64,000 bases of DNA from JAWKWH01 sp963669285 (GTDB taxonomy: Bacteria > Pseudomonadota > Alphaproteobacteria > Rhizobiales > Rhizobiaceae), in the NCBI GenBank assembly GCA_963669285.2, contig CAXXSI010000030.1:124001-188000 (forward strand), in the 5' to 3' direction. The number at the start of each line of letters is the position of its first letter. The stretch's first letter is position 1. Positions 17,676 through 26,934 of this stretch are shown here, piece by piece. The position numbers and the translations under genes are program-made. Under the pieces are notes generated by a model, which saw nothing but the letters and a program-made list of their open reading frames with translations, was not told the origin of the DNA and made no database searches.

Positions 17676-20252
17676 ATGAACGACACTAAACGCCGTGACA
17701 GACTGTTCGACCGCTTGCGGCGAACGCGCAGCTTTGCCTTCGCTGCCGAGGTGCTGGGTCGTTTGTGGCCGCTCATTTTGCCGCTTATCATCGTCGCAGC
17801 ACTGTATTTTTCAGCTTCCTGGTTCGGTTTGTTCCGCCTGATCCCCGATTGGGCCCGCATTGCATTGGCTTGTGTATTCGGGCTTGCCGGAGCCGGCGCG
17901 CTATGGCCTCTCAAACGGTTTCGGCTTCCAGCCGCGGCCGAAATCGACCGTCGGATTGAAGACGTCAACCGGCTGAAACACACGCCGGTCCAGGCACAAT
18001 CGGACCGCTTGGCAGGCAAGCGCGATCCCTTCGCCGAGGCGTTGTGGCGTGAACATCGGCAACGGATTGCCGACAATCTGGGTGACCTGTCGGCCGGTCT
18101 GCCTCGAACCCGCATTCCCGAGCGCGATCCATGGGGTTTCAGGGCCGTAGTCGCACTGCTTCTGGTCACTGCATTCGCCTGGTCTTCGGGAAGCGGCGGT
18201 GGCAGTGTCACAGACCCGTTCCGACGCCATGATACCAGCGTTGTAATTCCCCCACGGATCGATGCCTGGGTGACACCGCCGGTGTATACCGGCAAGGCGC
18301 CGATCTTCATGACCGCCAAGTCGAATGCCGACCGGCAGGAGTATTCGGTACCGGCGGGCAGCATTGTCACGTTGAGGGCAACGGGGGCCAGTTCGGTTTT
18401 GGCGCTCGAATACGCGACCACCGATGATGCACGCTCCAGGTTCGATGCAAAAGACAGGATTGACCCTGAACGCCCTGCGGCACCGCAGAAATTCGAAGCA
18501 GAGTTGGCACGCGATGGATCGCTCGAACTGATTACGGGCGACACGGTGCTGAACCGGTGGACTTTCACGATCATTCCCGATTTGCCGCCTTCCATCAGCT
18601 TTACCCGCGAACCCAGACGCGCGTTGAACGGCACGCTCGAAATCGAATACCTGATCAAGGACGATTACGGAGCTGCCGCCGCCAGAGCCTTGTTCGAACA
18701 GGCCGCAAGGCCGGCTGCCGACGCTCGCCCGCTTTATCAAGCCCCGGAATTTCCGCTGCGCCTCCCGCGTCGGGGGGCCAGGAACACCGAATACAAGACC
18801 AGTCGCGATCTGACCGAGCATCCCTGGGCAGGGACCAATGTGATCGCCCGCCTGTCGGCAACAGACGATGCGGAACAGGAGGCATTCAGCGAAGAAAGAC
18901 AATTCGTTCTGCCGGAGCGTCCGTTTTCCAATCCGTTGGCCAAAGCGGTCATCGAGCAGCGTCGAATTCTGGCACTCGACGCCAACAAGAAACGCCGTGT
19001 GCTTGATCTGATGGACGCGATCACGCTCAGGCCGGAAGACACGTTCAGAAGCATGGCGCATTTTCTGGCACTGTCGACCGCGCAAAGCCGATTGAAAATG
19101 GCTCGCACTGACGACGAGTTGCGTGATGTCGTTGACTATCTTTGGGAAATCGCCCTCGGTATCGAGGAAGGCGATCTGACGGCGGCCGAACGTCGTTTGC
19201 GCCAAGCCCAGGAGGCACTTCGCCAGGCCCTTGAAAACGGCGCCTCGGACGAAGAGATCGAAAAACTGATGTCGGAACTGCGTGAAGCGATGAACGAGTT
19301 TCTTCGCGAGTTTGCCGAACGCGCCATGCAAGATCCCAATTTCAGCCGCCAGATGACGCAACCGAACCGCGAGCTCCAGCAGAGTGATCTGGAGCGGATG
19401 CTCTATCAGATTGAACAATTGGCCAAATCCGGCGCGCGCGACAAGGCGCAGGAGCTGTTGTCCCAGTTGCAGGACATGATGAACAATCTGCAGGCCGGAC
19501 GTCAGGACGGACAGCAGAATGGTCAGAACCAGATGCGCGAACAGATGAACCGCCTCGGCGAGATCATGCGCCGTCAGCAGGAGCTGATGAACGATACGTT
19601 CCGCATGGATCAGATGCAGCGCGGCCAGCGCGGTCAACGGCAGGGCAATGGCGAATTCGGGCAACAACAGGGCGATGGCCAGGGCGGCCGCGAACCTGGC
19701 GAGTTTGGCCCCGGAGGAAATCGCCCCGGCGAAAACGGAACCGGCGGCATGACACCTGGCGAATTGGCCGAAGCGTTGCGGCAATTGCAGGAAGGGCAGG
19801 GGCAGCTTCGGGGCAACCTCGGCGAGTTCATGGAAGGATTGCGCGGACTTGGAATCCAGCCCGATGACAGCTTTGGAGAGGCTGGGCGAGAAATGGGCAA
19901 GGCGGGCGAAGCGCTGGGTGAAGGAGATGGCGAACAGGCGCTCGGCAATCAGGGTGCCGCCATGGAGGCATTGCGTCGCGGCGCTGAAGATATGATGAGT
20001 CAGATGCGCCAGGCGATGCAGGGAGACAGCGCCGGCTCGCAGCTAGGCGGTCAAAATCGCGGCGATCGTGATCCGCTCGGACGGCCGCAGGCAACCACCG
20101 GCCCCGATTTTGGCGAAAGCGTGCAGATTCCTGACGAGATCGATGTGCAGCGCGCTCGTGAGATTCTGGAAGCGATCCGCCGCCGGCTCGGCAACGCCCT
20201 GTCGCCCACGCTTGAAAAGCGGTACCTGGAACGGTTGCTCGATCTCAAGTGA
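17676..20252 (+). CDS. TIGR02302 family (DUF4175) membrane protein
   Basis: An 858-residue protein restricted largely to alphaproteobacteria. Membrane helices lie near residues 28-52 and 55-75, and a third near 157-171; the bulk is then periplasmic or soluble. A long helical part (residues 430-600) leads into a Gln/Gly-rich low-complexity stretch (about 608-708, with repeated GQR, GQQ and PGEF units), followed by a C-terminal segment with PDEIDVQRAREILEAIRRRLG. No enzyme motif is evident and the role is unknown. The start follows GTCGAGG at 17676. It is convergent with the CpdR-like gene. Confidence 0.88.
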   Translation: MNDTKRRDRLFDRLRRTRSFAFAAEVLGRLWPLILPLIIVAALYFSASWFGLFRLIPDWARIALACVFGLAGAGALWPLKRFRLPAAAEIDRRIEDVNRLKHTPVQAQSDRLAGKRDPFAEALWREHRQRIADNLGDLSAGLPRTRIPERDPWGFRAVVALLLVTAFAWSSGSGGGSVTDPFRRHDTSVVIPPRIDAWVTPPVYTGKAPIFMTAKSNADRQEYSVPAGSIVTLRATGASSVLALEYATTDDARSRFDAKDRIDPERPAAPQKFEAELARDGSLELITGDTVLNRWTFTIIPDLPPSISFTREPRRALNGTLEIEYLIKDDYGAAAARALFEQAARPAADARPLYQAPEFPLRLPRRGARNTEYKTSRDLTEHPWAGTNVIARLSATDDAEQEAFSEERQFVLPERPFSNPLAKAVIEQRRILALDANKKRRVLDLMDAITLRPEDTFRSMAHFLALSTAQSRLKMARTDDELRDVVDYLWEIALGIEEGDLTAAERRLRQAQEALRQALENGASDEEIEKLMSELREAMNEFLREFAERAMQDPNFSRQMTQPNRELQQSDLERMLYQIEQLAKSGARDKAQELLSQLQDMMNNLQAGRQDGQQNGQNQMREQMNRLGEIMRRQQELMNDTFRMDQMQRGQRGQRQGNGEFGQQQGDGQGGREPGEFGPGGNRPGENGTGGMTPGELAEALRQLQEGQGQLRGNLGEFMEGLRGLGIQPDDSFGEAGREMGKAGEALGEGDGEQALGNQGAAMEALRRGAEDMMSQMRQAMQGDSAGSQLGGQNRGDRDPLGRPQATTGPDFGESVQIPDEIDVQRAREILEAIRRRLGNALSPTLEKRYLERLLDLK

Positions 20253-20264
20253 CGATCGGGATGG

Positions 20265-20630
20265 TTATTGCCGCAATGCGCTTTCAATGGTTTTTCGCAG
20301 ATCGCTCAACGTGAACGGCTTGCTGATCACATCGATGATGACGTCTTGCAGATCGGTGGCGCGTTCGCGCTGTTCGGCATAGCCGGTCATCAGCAGTATT
20401 TTCAGTCCGGGATGGTTTGAGGCGGCCCGTTTGGCCATCTCGATGCCGTCCATCACCGGCATGCGAATATCTGACAAAACCAGCCCATAGTCGCCATTGA
20501 CAGCGGCCATCTGCTCCAGCCCGTTATCGCCGTCATCGGCGGTATCGACGGTATGTCCCGATGCCCGCAATGCCCGCGCGGTGAAGTCACGGACAGAATC
20601 ATCATCTTCGACAACAAGAATCTTGGCCAT
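20265..20630 (-). CDS. cpdR: CpdR-like single-domain response regulator
   Basis: A 121-residue receiver domain with no output domain. The acidic pocket is EDDD (residues 8-11), the phospho-acceptor is Asp54 in LSDIRMPVMDG, the switch threonine is in LLMTGYAEQRERATDL and the lysine in VISKPF. LMTGYAEQRERA is characteristic of CpdR, the phosphorylation-controlled adaptor that directs ClpXP to cell-cycle substrates in alphaproteobacteria. The neighbouring hpt gene, 23 bp upstream in transcription, is its usual partner locus. Assignment to CpdR rather than another stand-alone receiver rests on motif similarity. Confidence 0.78.
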   Translation of the reverse strand: MAKILVVEDDDSVRDFTARALRASGHTVDTADDGDNGLEQMAAVNGDYGLVLSDIRMPVMDGIEMAKRAASNHPGLKILLMTGYAEQRERATDLQDVIIDVISKPFTLSDLRKTIESALRQ

Positions 20631-20653
20631 TATTTCCCATCCCGCATAATCGT

Positions 20654-21196
20654 TCAGGCGTCACCTTTCACGACACCGACATACGGCAATTCGCGAAAGG
20701 CATGTGCGACATCCATGCCGTATCCGACAACAAAGTAGTCTGGGCAGTCGAAGCCCACATAGTCGGGTTCAATATCGCTGGTGCGGCGCATTCGCTTGTC
20801 GAGCAGCACTGCGACCGAAACACTCGCGGCACCGCGCGACAGCATCAACTCGCTGACAAATTTGAGGGTTTTACCCGATTCGAGAATATCGTCGATCAAC
20901 AGAAGGTCGCGGCCGCTGACATCGTTGTCGATGTCGCGCAGAAGTTTGATTTCGCCGCTTGTCGTGCCGGCGCCGTAGCTCGATATCATGATGAACTCGA
21001 CTTCCGGTTCTGCGCCGGCATCGTGCATTGCCCGAATCAGGTCAGCCGCGAATATGAATGATCCCTTGAGCACCGAGATAACCAGCAGGTCCCGGTTCAG
21101 ATTTTCGGCGATGTCTTTCGCGAGTTCGAGATTTCTTCGCGCGATCGTGGATGCGCTGAATAGGATTTCAATTTCCTTACCCCTGACAACCGGCAT
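20654..21196 (-). CDS. hpt: Hypoxanthine phosphoribosyltransferase
   Basis: A 180-residue purine salvage enzyme that joins PRPP to hypoxanthine or guanine. The PRPP-binding motif LLLIDDILESGKTLKF lies near residues 98-113, and the PPi loop VISVLKGSFIFAADLIR near residues 40-56. The length is normal. Its ATG overlaps the TAA of the upstream DUF3426-like gene by one base, which indicates translational coupling; cpdR follows in the same direction. Confidence 0.94.
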   Translation of the reverse strand: MPVVRGKEIEILFSASTIARRNLELAKDIAENLNRDLLVISVLKGSFIFAADLIRAMHDAGAEPEVEFIMISSYGAGTTSGEIKLLRDIDNDVSGRDLLLIDDILESGKTLKFVSELMLSRGAASVSVAVLLDKRMRRTSDIEPDYVGFDCPDYFVVGYGMDVAHAFRELPYVGVVKGDA

Positions 21197-21825
21197 TATC
21201 TTCCGTCCTGAATGATGACTTTAACGTTTTCGATTCCAGACTCGGGTGTACCAAGCCGGCTTGAAAATGCATACAGCCCATGGGCGACTATTCTCTCTTC
21301 GCCGCCGGCAATTCTATACCGGGTGATTGAGCCATTGGTGGCTTTGACCTGAATGATAAGATCTGGCAGCGGTAAAGACCGGTCACCGCCGTTTACGACT
21401 CTGCCTTCGACGAGAAGATATGGTTCGGAACCGCGCCGCTCGACCTTTGAACTCACGCCTTCGATCATCAGTGGTATTTTCGGCGCGGATGCGAGCCGGA
21501 TCGTCCGATCCGACATTACCGTATGGCCACCGGAAACCCAGAAGGCGACGGCGATCATTACCGCTCCGGCGAGCCAGAAAACCGGACCAGCTTTTCCGTC
21601 CGTTGCATTGGCCTTGCCGCGGGAAAGAATATCAAGGCCAATCGGCGTGGCGCCGGGTTCCTCAGCCTTGTCGATGCCGCGGTCAAGTTTTTGATGCTGT
21701 CCGATGACCGTTTCGTATTCAGCCTCAACGAAATCGCGTTCACTGTCAGACCCGGGACCGTCGCGATTTGGCGGCGCGGTCAAAATCTCGCCTGAAACCG
21801 GGCGTGAGTCAGAGCCTCGATTCAT
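21196..21825 (-). CDS. DUF3426-like membrane protein without zinc ribbon
   Basis: A 209-residue protein with a charged N-terminal half, a single membrane helix (VFWLAGAVMIAVAFWVSGG near residues 82-100) and a C-terminal extracytoplasmic beta-rich domain (VEGRVVNGGDRSLPLPDLIIQVK). The layout matches the proteins beside ftsE in Rhizobiales that begin with an MJ0042-type zinc ribbon, but no paired cysteines are present here at the expected N-terminus. The function is unknown. It is divergent from ftsE and coupled to hpt. Confidence 0.72.
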   Translation of the reverse strand: MNRGSDSRPVSGEILTAPPNRDGPGSDSERDFVEAEYETVIGQHQKLDRGIDKAEEPGATPIGLDILSRGKANATDGKAGPVFWLAGAVMIAVAFWVSGGHTVMSDRTIRLASAPKIPLMIEGVSSKVERRGSEPYLLVEGRVVNGGDRSLPLPDLIIQVKATNGSITRYRIAGGEERIVAHGLYAFSSRLGTPESGIENVKVIIQDGR

Positions 21826-21948
21826 TTCTCGCGAGCATCCTTTTGCAAATCAGATTAAGGGGGTAAACCGAAATGGTTAATGCTTCGCGACCTAGGACGC
21901 CGCCGCCAAACGTAGTATTGGGCCGGTTTGACCCGGAAGGAGCCGCAG

Positions 21949-22609
21949 TTGATTCGGTTTGAGAACGTCGGATTGCGTTACGGGATGGGGCCCGAAATCC
22001 TGCGGGACATATCATTTCATCTTCCCGAGCGTTCATTCCAGTTCCTGTCCGGCCCGTCGGGAGCCGGCAAGACGACGCTTTTGCGTTTGCTGTTTCTGTC
22101 GCTGAAACCGACACGCGGACTGATCACCGTTTTCGGAAAGGACCGATCCAGGATAACCCGCAAGGAATTGCCGGCATTGCGACGGCGCATCGGCGTTGTA
22201 TTCCAGGATTTCCGCCTGCTTGATCACATGACCACCTACGAGAATGTCGCCCTGCCTTTAAGGGTCAGGGGGCGCGACGAGGCCAGCTATCGCAACGATG
22301 TCCTGGAATTGCTGAAATGGGTCGGGCTTGGTGAACGCGCCCATGTCCTTCCACCCGTTTTGTCCGGCGGCGAAAAGCAACGCGCTGCCATTGCGCGTGC
22401 CTTGATCGAACAGCCGGAGATATTGCTCGCCGACGAGCCGACGGGCAAATGTCGATCCACCGCTGGCGCGACGGCTGCTCCGGTTGTTCATTGAACTCAA
22501 CAGGTCCGGCACCGCTGTGGTCATCGCTACCCATGATCTGGCACTCATGGACCAGGTCGATGCGCGCAGAATGATCCTCGCAAACGGGAGGCTCGATCTT
22601 TATGAGTGA
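21949..22609 (+). pseudogene. ftsE: Cell division ATP-binding protein FtsE, frameshifted
   Basis: The ABC ATPase of the FtsEX complex, which controls periplasmic amidase activity at the division septum. TTG at 21949 (MIRFENVGLRYGMGPE) is chosen because GGAAGGAG precedes it by six bases. Walker A GPSGAGKTT, the Q-loop FQDFRLLD, the signature LSGGEKQR and Walker B LLADEPTG are all intact. The frame breaks just after DEPTG: removing one A from the AAA at 22447-22449 restores NVDPPLARRLLRLF and the natural end LDLYE at 22609. As sequenced, the product would stop after about 181 residues (near 22494), losing the D- and H-loops. It overlaps ftsX by eight bases. Confidence 0.85.
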
Positions 22610-23601
22610 GACGGCGCGCACAAATCTGCAGCGCGCCGGGCTTGCGGCGCTGTCGAAGCTGCGTGACAGGGCCTTGCCGCCACGGGCGAAATCCGATCGT
22701 GCCGCAACAAAATGTGGCGAGCACGGCGCTGGTGTTTGTCATCGCCATCATGACATTCCTTGTCGTGTCTCACGCTTGGCGCGGTGACCCTTGTCCGCGA
22801 TACGGCGGCAGCGTGGCAAAGTCAGATCTCGCGCGAAGCAACCATCCAGATCAGACCAGAGGAAGACTTCGACATTGATGCGGCGCTCGAGGCGGCCAGC
22901 CGTATTGCACAAAGAGTTTTCCGGAGTGGTTTCGGCCCGGATTGTCGATCGCGAATCGACTGCTCGTTTGCTCGAACCATGGCTCGGTTCCGGCCTTGAC
23001 ATCGATCAGCTGCCGGTGCCGCGGCTGGTCATCGTCACCATCGATGAAAACGAAACCGCCCGATTTTGCCGCCATGCGCGACCGGCTGATCGCCGAGATC
23101 CCACAAGCCTCGCTTGATGATCACCGCACATGGGTCGACAGGCTCATTACCATGGCGCGCACGACGGTGACACTTGGTCTGGCGGTCCTGGCGCTCATGC
23201 TGTCGGCAACCGTGTTGACAGTTGTATTCGCAACCCGCGGAGCCATGGCCGGCAACGGTCACATCATTGAAGTTCTGCATTTCGTCGGCGCGGAAGCGCG
23301 CTTTATTGCGCAGGAATTCCGTCAGCATTTTCTCATTGTCGGCATGAAGGGTGCCATTGCCGGCGGGATCGCGGCGGTCGCGGTATTCGCGGCGTTCGGC
23401 TGGTGGTCGGCGCTGAATCTGGCAACACCGGAGGCTGATCAGGCAGCTGCACTGTTTGGCAGGTTCTCGATCGGCTACACGGGGTATGCGTTTGTCGGCA
23501 TGATCGTCATCGTTATCGCCGGGCTGACAGCGATCACAACGCATATGACGGTTGTCACCAGACTTGGCGCTTTGGATTCTGGCTATGGCGAGTTGAATTG
23601 A
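22602..23601 (+). pseudogene. ftsX: Cell division protein FtsX, with four frameshifts
   Basis: The membrane partner of FtsE. The protein is recognisable in five pieces that hop through all three frames: MSETARTNLQRAGLAAL (from 22602), IVPQQNVASTALVFVIAIM (about 22693-22761), CLTLGAVTLVRDTAAAW (about 22766-22910), EFSGVVSARIVDRES (about 22914-23048), and KPPDFAAMRDRLIAEIP onward to TRLGALDSGYGELN (to 23601). Each junction is a gain of one base: at AAA 22689-22691, near 22759-22765, at AAA 22911-22913, and at the A-runs in 23047-23055. Between junctions the protein reads well, with four membrane helices expected. As sequenced no functional FtsX can be made. Confidence 0.85.
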
Positions 23602-23715
23602 CGCACTTATTGCTGTTCACGGGTGGTCTCTTAGCAAAATCGAATATTGGGGGAAGTTTCGCCGGCCACTGGCGCTTGCCGCAATTTGGGCATTAGATTG
23701 TTGCAAGGGGATTGG

Positions 23716-24399
23716 ATGCAGATTCAAAACGGTCCCATGGCGAAGGGTCAGGAAGCGAATTTTGACAAACTCGCGGAGCGGGACATCACCGCGCCGTTGA
23801 AAGCAGGCGCGCGCGGAAAACTGTTTGGCTGGATCGCCGGATCCATCATCGCCGTTTTGATTGCGGTTGCGATTTACCTAGCGGGATTTGCGATATTCGC
23901 CAGCCACGTGGCCGGTCTGAAAACGCCGTCCAATCCGCCGAAAGCCGATGCCATCATCGTATTGACAGGCGGGCAGGCGAGACTGGGTGCAGCGACGGCG
24001 CTTTTGACATCTGGACGGGGTGAACGCCTGTTGATCAGTGGTGTGCATCCGTCCACCCACAAGCCGGCACTCCAGCGGGCAACCGGTGTACAAAGCGAGA
24101 TTTTCGCCTGCTGTATCGATATCGATCACGCGGCGCTCGACACGATCGGAAACGCCGTCGAGAGCTCCAAATGGCTGACTGAAAAGGGCTTTTCGTCGGC
24201 GATTGTCGTCACCAACAACTATCATATTCCACGCAGCATGCTGGAGTTGAGCCGCCGTGCTGAAGGAAAGCAACTCGTGCCCTATCCGGTGGTGTTTTCC
24301 GATCTCGCCAATGGCGGCTGGCTTGCAAATCCCGATGCGCTGCGGGTGCTTTTCACCGAATACGGAAAATACGTAATGGCGCTGATACGCGGGCGTTAG
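23716..24399 (+). CDS. YdcF family protein (DUF218 / ElyC-SanA type)
   Basis: A 227-residue protein with one N-terminal membrane helix (GWIAGSIIAVLIAVAIYLAGF) and a DUF218 domain: AIIVLTGGQARLGAATALL, GERLLISGV, NAVESSKWLTEKGFSSAIVV with TNNYHIPRSMLE. DUF218 proteins are linked to envelope integrity and vancomycin sensitivity; their chemistry is undefined. ATG at 23716 follows GGGGATTGG; a longer in-frame start at 23647 adds nothing conserved. The TAG stop coincides with the first bases of a TAGAG-type repeat fragment. The reading frame is intact although both neighbours (ftsX and plsC) are broken. Confidence 0.88.
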   Translation: MQIQNGPMAKGQEANFDKLAERDITAPLKAGARGKLFGWIAGSIIAVLIAVAIYLAGFAIFASHVAGLKTPSNPPKADAIIVLTGGQARLGAATALLTSGRGERLLISGVHPSTHKPALQRATGVQSEIFACCIDIDHAALDTIGNAVESSKWLTEKGFSSAIVVTNNYHIPRSMLELSRRAEGKQLVPYPVVFSDLANGGWLANPDALRVLFTEYGKYVMALIRGR

Positions 24400-24470
24400 A
24401 GTCGTTCATCTTTGGATGGAAGCAGTACCCATTCCATCGTGCGAGCAGTTCGTGTAACCAAAAGGTCCGA
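24397..24470. repeat. Partial TAGAG-type repeat (half element)
   Basis: From the YdcF stop codon the sequence reads TAGAGTCGTTCATC, then TTTGGATGGAAGCAG, a close match to the end of the inverted-repeat element at 43748-43920 (GAGAGCCGTTCTTCTTTAG, then ATGGAAGCAG). The following CCATCGTGCGAG matches the inside of the element at 61225-61535 (near 61308). No opposing end is present, so this looks like a truncated copy. It fills most of the 98-bp gap before plsC. Confidence 0.5.
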
Positions 24471-24497
24471 TTCTCAGGCCGAAGTTACTTTTTTCGC

Positions 24498-25285
24498 ATG
24501 ATCGCCCTACGTTCCTTTCTTTTCAATATCGCGTTTTACATCTGCATCGTCGTCGAGATGATCATCTTCACGCCGTTTTACTTCATCGCGCCGCCGCGCA
24601 AGGCCTGGTGGGTGCCCAAATTTTGGGCGCGCTCGAATATCTGGCTGCAGGAGAAGATCGTCGGAACCAAATTTGAGTTCTCCGGTTTGGAAAATCTGCC
24701 GAAGGGTTCCTATATCCTCGCGCCAAAGCACCAGTCGTTCTTTGACGCATACGCATTCCTGCCCTGGATTCCCGACGCACTTTACATTCTCAAGCGCGAG
24801 CTCATGTGGATACCGTTGTTCGGCTGGTACATCGCCAAAATGCAGATGATCCCGGTCAATCGCGGCAGCCGCTCCAAGGCGTTGAAGCAGGCTGTCAAAA
24901 TGGCAAAGGAACGGATGGCCTCTCGCGAGCGGCAGCTCATTATCTATCCCGAGGGTACGCGGCGCCCCGCCGGAGCCGAGCCGGCTTATAAATGGGGCAT
25001 CGTGGAACTCTACCACCGGCTTGAAATACCGGTTGTGCCGATTGCTCATGTCGCCGGGCTGTATTGGCCGCGACGCAAGTTCTTGCGTTATCCCGGAACT
25101 TTGAAGGCAAGGGTGCTTCCGCCATTCCACCGGGCCTTGGCAAGGAAGAATTTCTCGCCCGGTTGATTGCCGAAACCGAGGCGGTTTGCGATGAGCTGTT
25201 GATCGAAGCGGCGAATTCTCCCAATCCTCCGCCCTTGACCCCTTTGGTGGCGAAACGGCTGCGGGAGCTGGGCGAAACAGTCTAG
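24498..25285 (+). pseudogene. plsC: 1-acyl-sn-glycerol-3-phosphate acyltransferase, frameshifted
   Basis: A membrane-bound acyltransferase that makes phosphatidic acid from lysophosphatidic acid. The acceptor motif HQSFFD (near residue 77), the substrate motif YPEGTRRP near residue 153 and an N-terminal hydrophobic helix are present. The frame is lost at 25118-25124, where one base seems to be missing: the upstream frame ends with a spurious tail and a stop at 25166, while the next frame continues IPPGLGKEEFLARLIAETE to LRELGETV at 25285, the normal PlsC C-terminus. Repaired length would be about 262 residues. The catalytic half precedes the break, so some activity could survive. Confidence 0.82.
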
Positions 25286-25300
25286 AGATAATGCTGGATT

Positions 25301-25816
25301 TCACGTGAGCCGCGCGGCGACCGCTTCCAACCAGTGATCGCGAATGCCGAGCGCCTGAAGATGTTCGACGGTGCTGGTCACATAGTCTTCGTTGCGTCCC
25401 GACTGGCCGACCGATCCGCACACACCTTCGATTGCGTCTTCGATATCGAGCGCACCGGCATACTGTTCGTGCGACCTGTCGACAACATAGCCGATGGCGG
25501 TCGTTCTTTGCCCGTTTTCGAGGCGGACCGACAGATCGCGTTCCTTGTAAACATTGGTGACGAGCTCACGTTCGCGCAAATAGCCAATCACCTCATCACG
25601 CAGTTCTGCGGGTACCTTGAATGCAAGACCCGTGCACGATCCGCCGCGGTCGAGCCCCAGCACGAGGCCCGGTCGCTGTTGGGTGCCGCGATGTACCCAC
25701 GAGCGAATGCAAAGGGCTCTGCGGTAGCCGTAGAGATGGGCGCGTTGCGTTTCCGTATGTGCAAATCCCGGCTTCCAGATCAGCGAGCCATAGCCAAACA
25801 CCCAAAAATCGCCCAT
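25301..25816 (-). CDS. Gamma-glutamylcyclotransferase, ChaC type
   Basis: A 171-residue cytoplasmic enzyme that cleaves glutathione to 5-oxoproline and Cys-Gly. The signature FGYGSLIWKPGF begins at residue 6 and LVLGLDRGGSCTGLAFKV near residue 53 is the second family block; the catalytic glutamate is expected in RERELV near residue 81. The start at 25816 (MGDFWVFGYGS) matches the family; an in-frame ATG four codons earlier (25828) is the alternative. It diverges from the DUF2125 gene and converges with plsC, 15 bp away. Confidence 0.9.
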   Translation of the reverse strand: MGDFWVFGYGSLIWKPGFAHTETQRAHLYGYRRALCIRSWVHRGTQQRPGLVLGLDRGGSCTGLAFKVPAELRDEVIGYLRERELVTNVYKERDLSVRLENGQRTTAIGYVVDRSHEQYAGALDIEDAIEGVCGSVGQSGRNEDYVTSTVEHLQALGIRDHWLEAVAARLT

Positions 25817-25878
25817 ACCGCCATCCATACTTGCAACGAAGCCGCCGGCCCAAAAAAGCAGCGAAGCGTTAGAACAAG

Positions 25879-26874
25879 ATGACCGCAGACACAACAGGTG
25901 CAGGGTACAGTCGCCGTTTTGTGTGGCTTGCCGCGGCAATTTTTGGCGCGATCGCCCTCTATTCGGCCGGCTGGTTTTACGTGGCCGGGCTGATCGATGG
26001 GGAGGCATCGGAGGCCATTGCCTCCGCAAACGGGGACGGGGTGCGGCTTAACTGTGAGAACAGCCAAATCAAAGGCTATCCGTTTCGCCTGGGTTTGAAT
26101 TGCGACAGCGTTGCGTTTGAACACGCCGTCGAGGGTCTGGCGTTTTCGGCGGGGGCGTTCCGTTCGGCTGCCCAGGTCTACAATCCCCGGTTTCTCGTCA
26201 GCGAACTGGATGGAAAGGCCCGGCTTGAGGTGCCCGGGCTGCTGCCGCTGACCTTTGACTGGGATGTGCTGCGCTCAAGTGTGAGGCTGGCAGAACCGAT
26301 CCCGTCGCGAGTTTCCGTCGAGGCGCGCCGGTTCCGCGCGGCTGCCGTGAGCGATAGCCGGAACGCCATGAGGTTGTTTGCGGCTGAAGATATGCAGGTC
26401 CATATGCGACCCAACAACGAAACCCTGGACCTGGCCGCCAGCTTCCGCGGTTTCGCCGTCGACAAGTCATTGTTGCAAGGGCGCATCTTGCCGCCACTTG
26501 AAGGCGGTATTGATCTGGCGCTTGACGATGGCGTGGGCTGGGTAATGTCCGGCAATCGCAGCTTGCGCAGCCAGGCAGGCACGCTGCGCCAACTCTTTCT
26601 GTCACCCAACAAAGACAGCGCGATCGCCGCAACCGGAACATTCCAAATCGATGCTGCCGGATTTATCGACGCAGATTTGGCCATTACGGTCCGTGGCGCG
26701 GATGCACTTGCCGAGGTTGCGGTAACCGCGTTTCCTGAATCGGCAAATGAAATCGCCAGTTTCACCGCCAGCCTTCAGGCGCTCGGTGAAGACGCCGAAT
26801 TGCCATTGCGGGTGGTCAAGGGGAAAGTCACCTATGGTTTTGTCGAACTGGGCAGCATTCCGCCGCTACCCTAG
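25879..26874 (+). CDS. DUF2125 domain-containing protein
   Basis: A 331-residue exported protein: one N-terminal membrane helix or uncleaved signal (FVWLAAAIFGAIALYSAGWFY, residues 15-35) and then a periplasmic DUF2125 domain, recognised by LNCENSQIKGYPFRLGLNCD near residue 55 and by the C-terminal VVKGKVTYGFVELGSIPPLP. The family is widespread in alphaproteobacteria and of unknown function. The TAG stop is part of a TAGAGCGCG sequence resembling the end of the repeat family described below. Confidence 0.88.
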   Translation: MTADTTGAGYSRRFVWLAAAIFGAIALYSAGWFYVAGLIDGEASEAIASANGDGVRLNCENSQIKGYPFRLGLNCDSVAFEHAVEGLAFSAGAFRSAAQVYNPRFLVSELDGKARLEVPGLLPLTFDWDVLRSSVRLAEPIPSRVSVEARRFRAAAVSDSRNAMRLFAAEDMQVHMRPNNETLDLAASFRGFAVDKSLLQGRILPPLEGGIDLALDDGVGWVMSGNRSLRSQAGTLRQLFLSPNKDSAIAATGTFQIDAAGFIDADLAITVRGADALAEVAVTAFPESANEIASFTASLQALGEDAELPLRVVKGKVTYGFVELGSIPPLP

Positions 26875-26934
26875 AGCGCGTCGATCTGAACAAGTATTGG
26901 TGGCCGCCGCACACCGGCAGCAGCCACCCCGCCT

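Noticed and set aside
17901..19784. 627-codon open frame on the minus strand
   Set aside because: It is antisense to the TIGR02302 gene, and its composition (Leu/His/Arg runs) mirrors the sense gene's Gln/Gly repeats.
22602..23601. Programmed ribosomal frameshifting in ftsX
   Set aside because: Four shifts in one gene, without slippery heptamers or downstream structures shared among them, are not a plausible programmed mechanism; indels are simpler.
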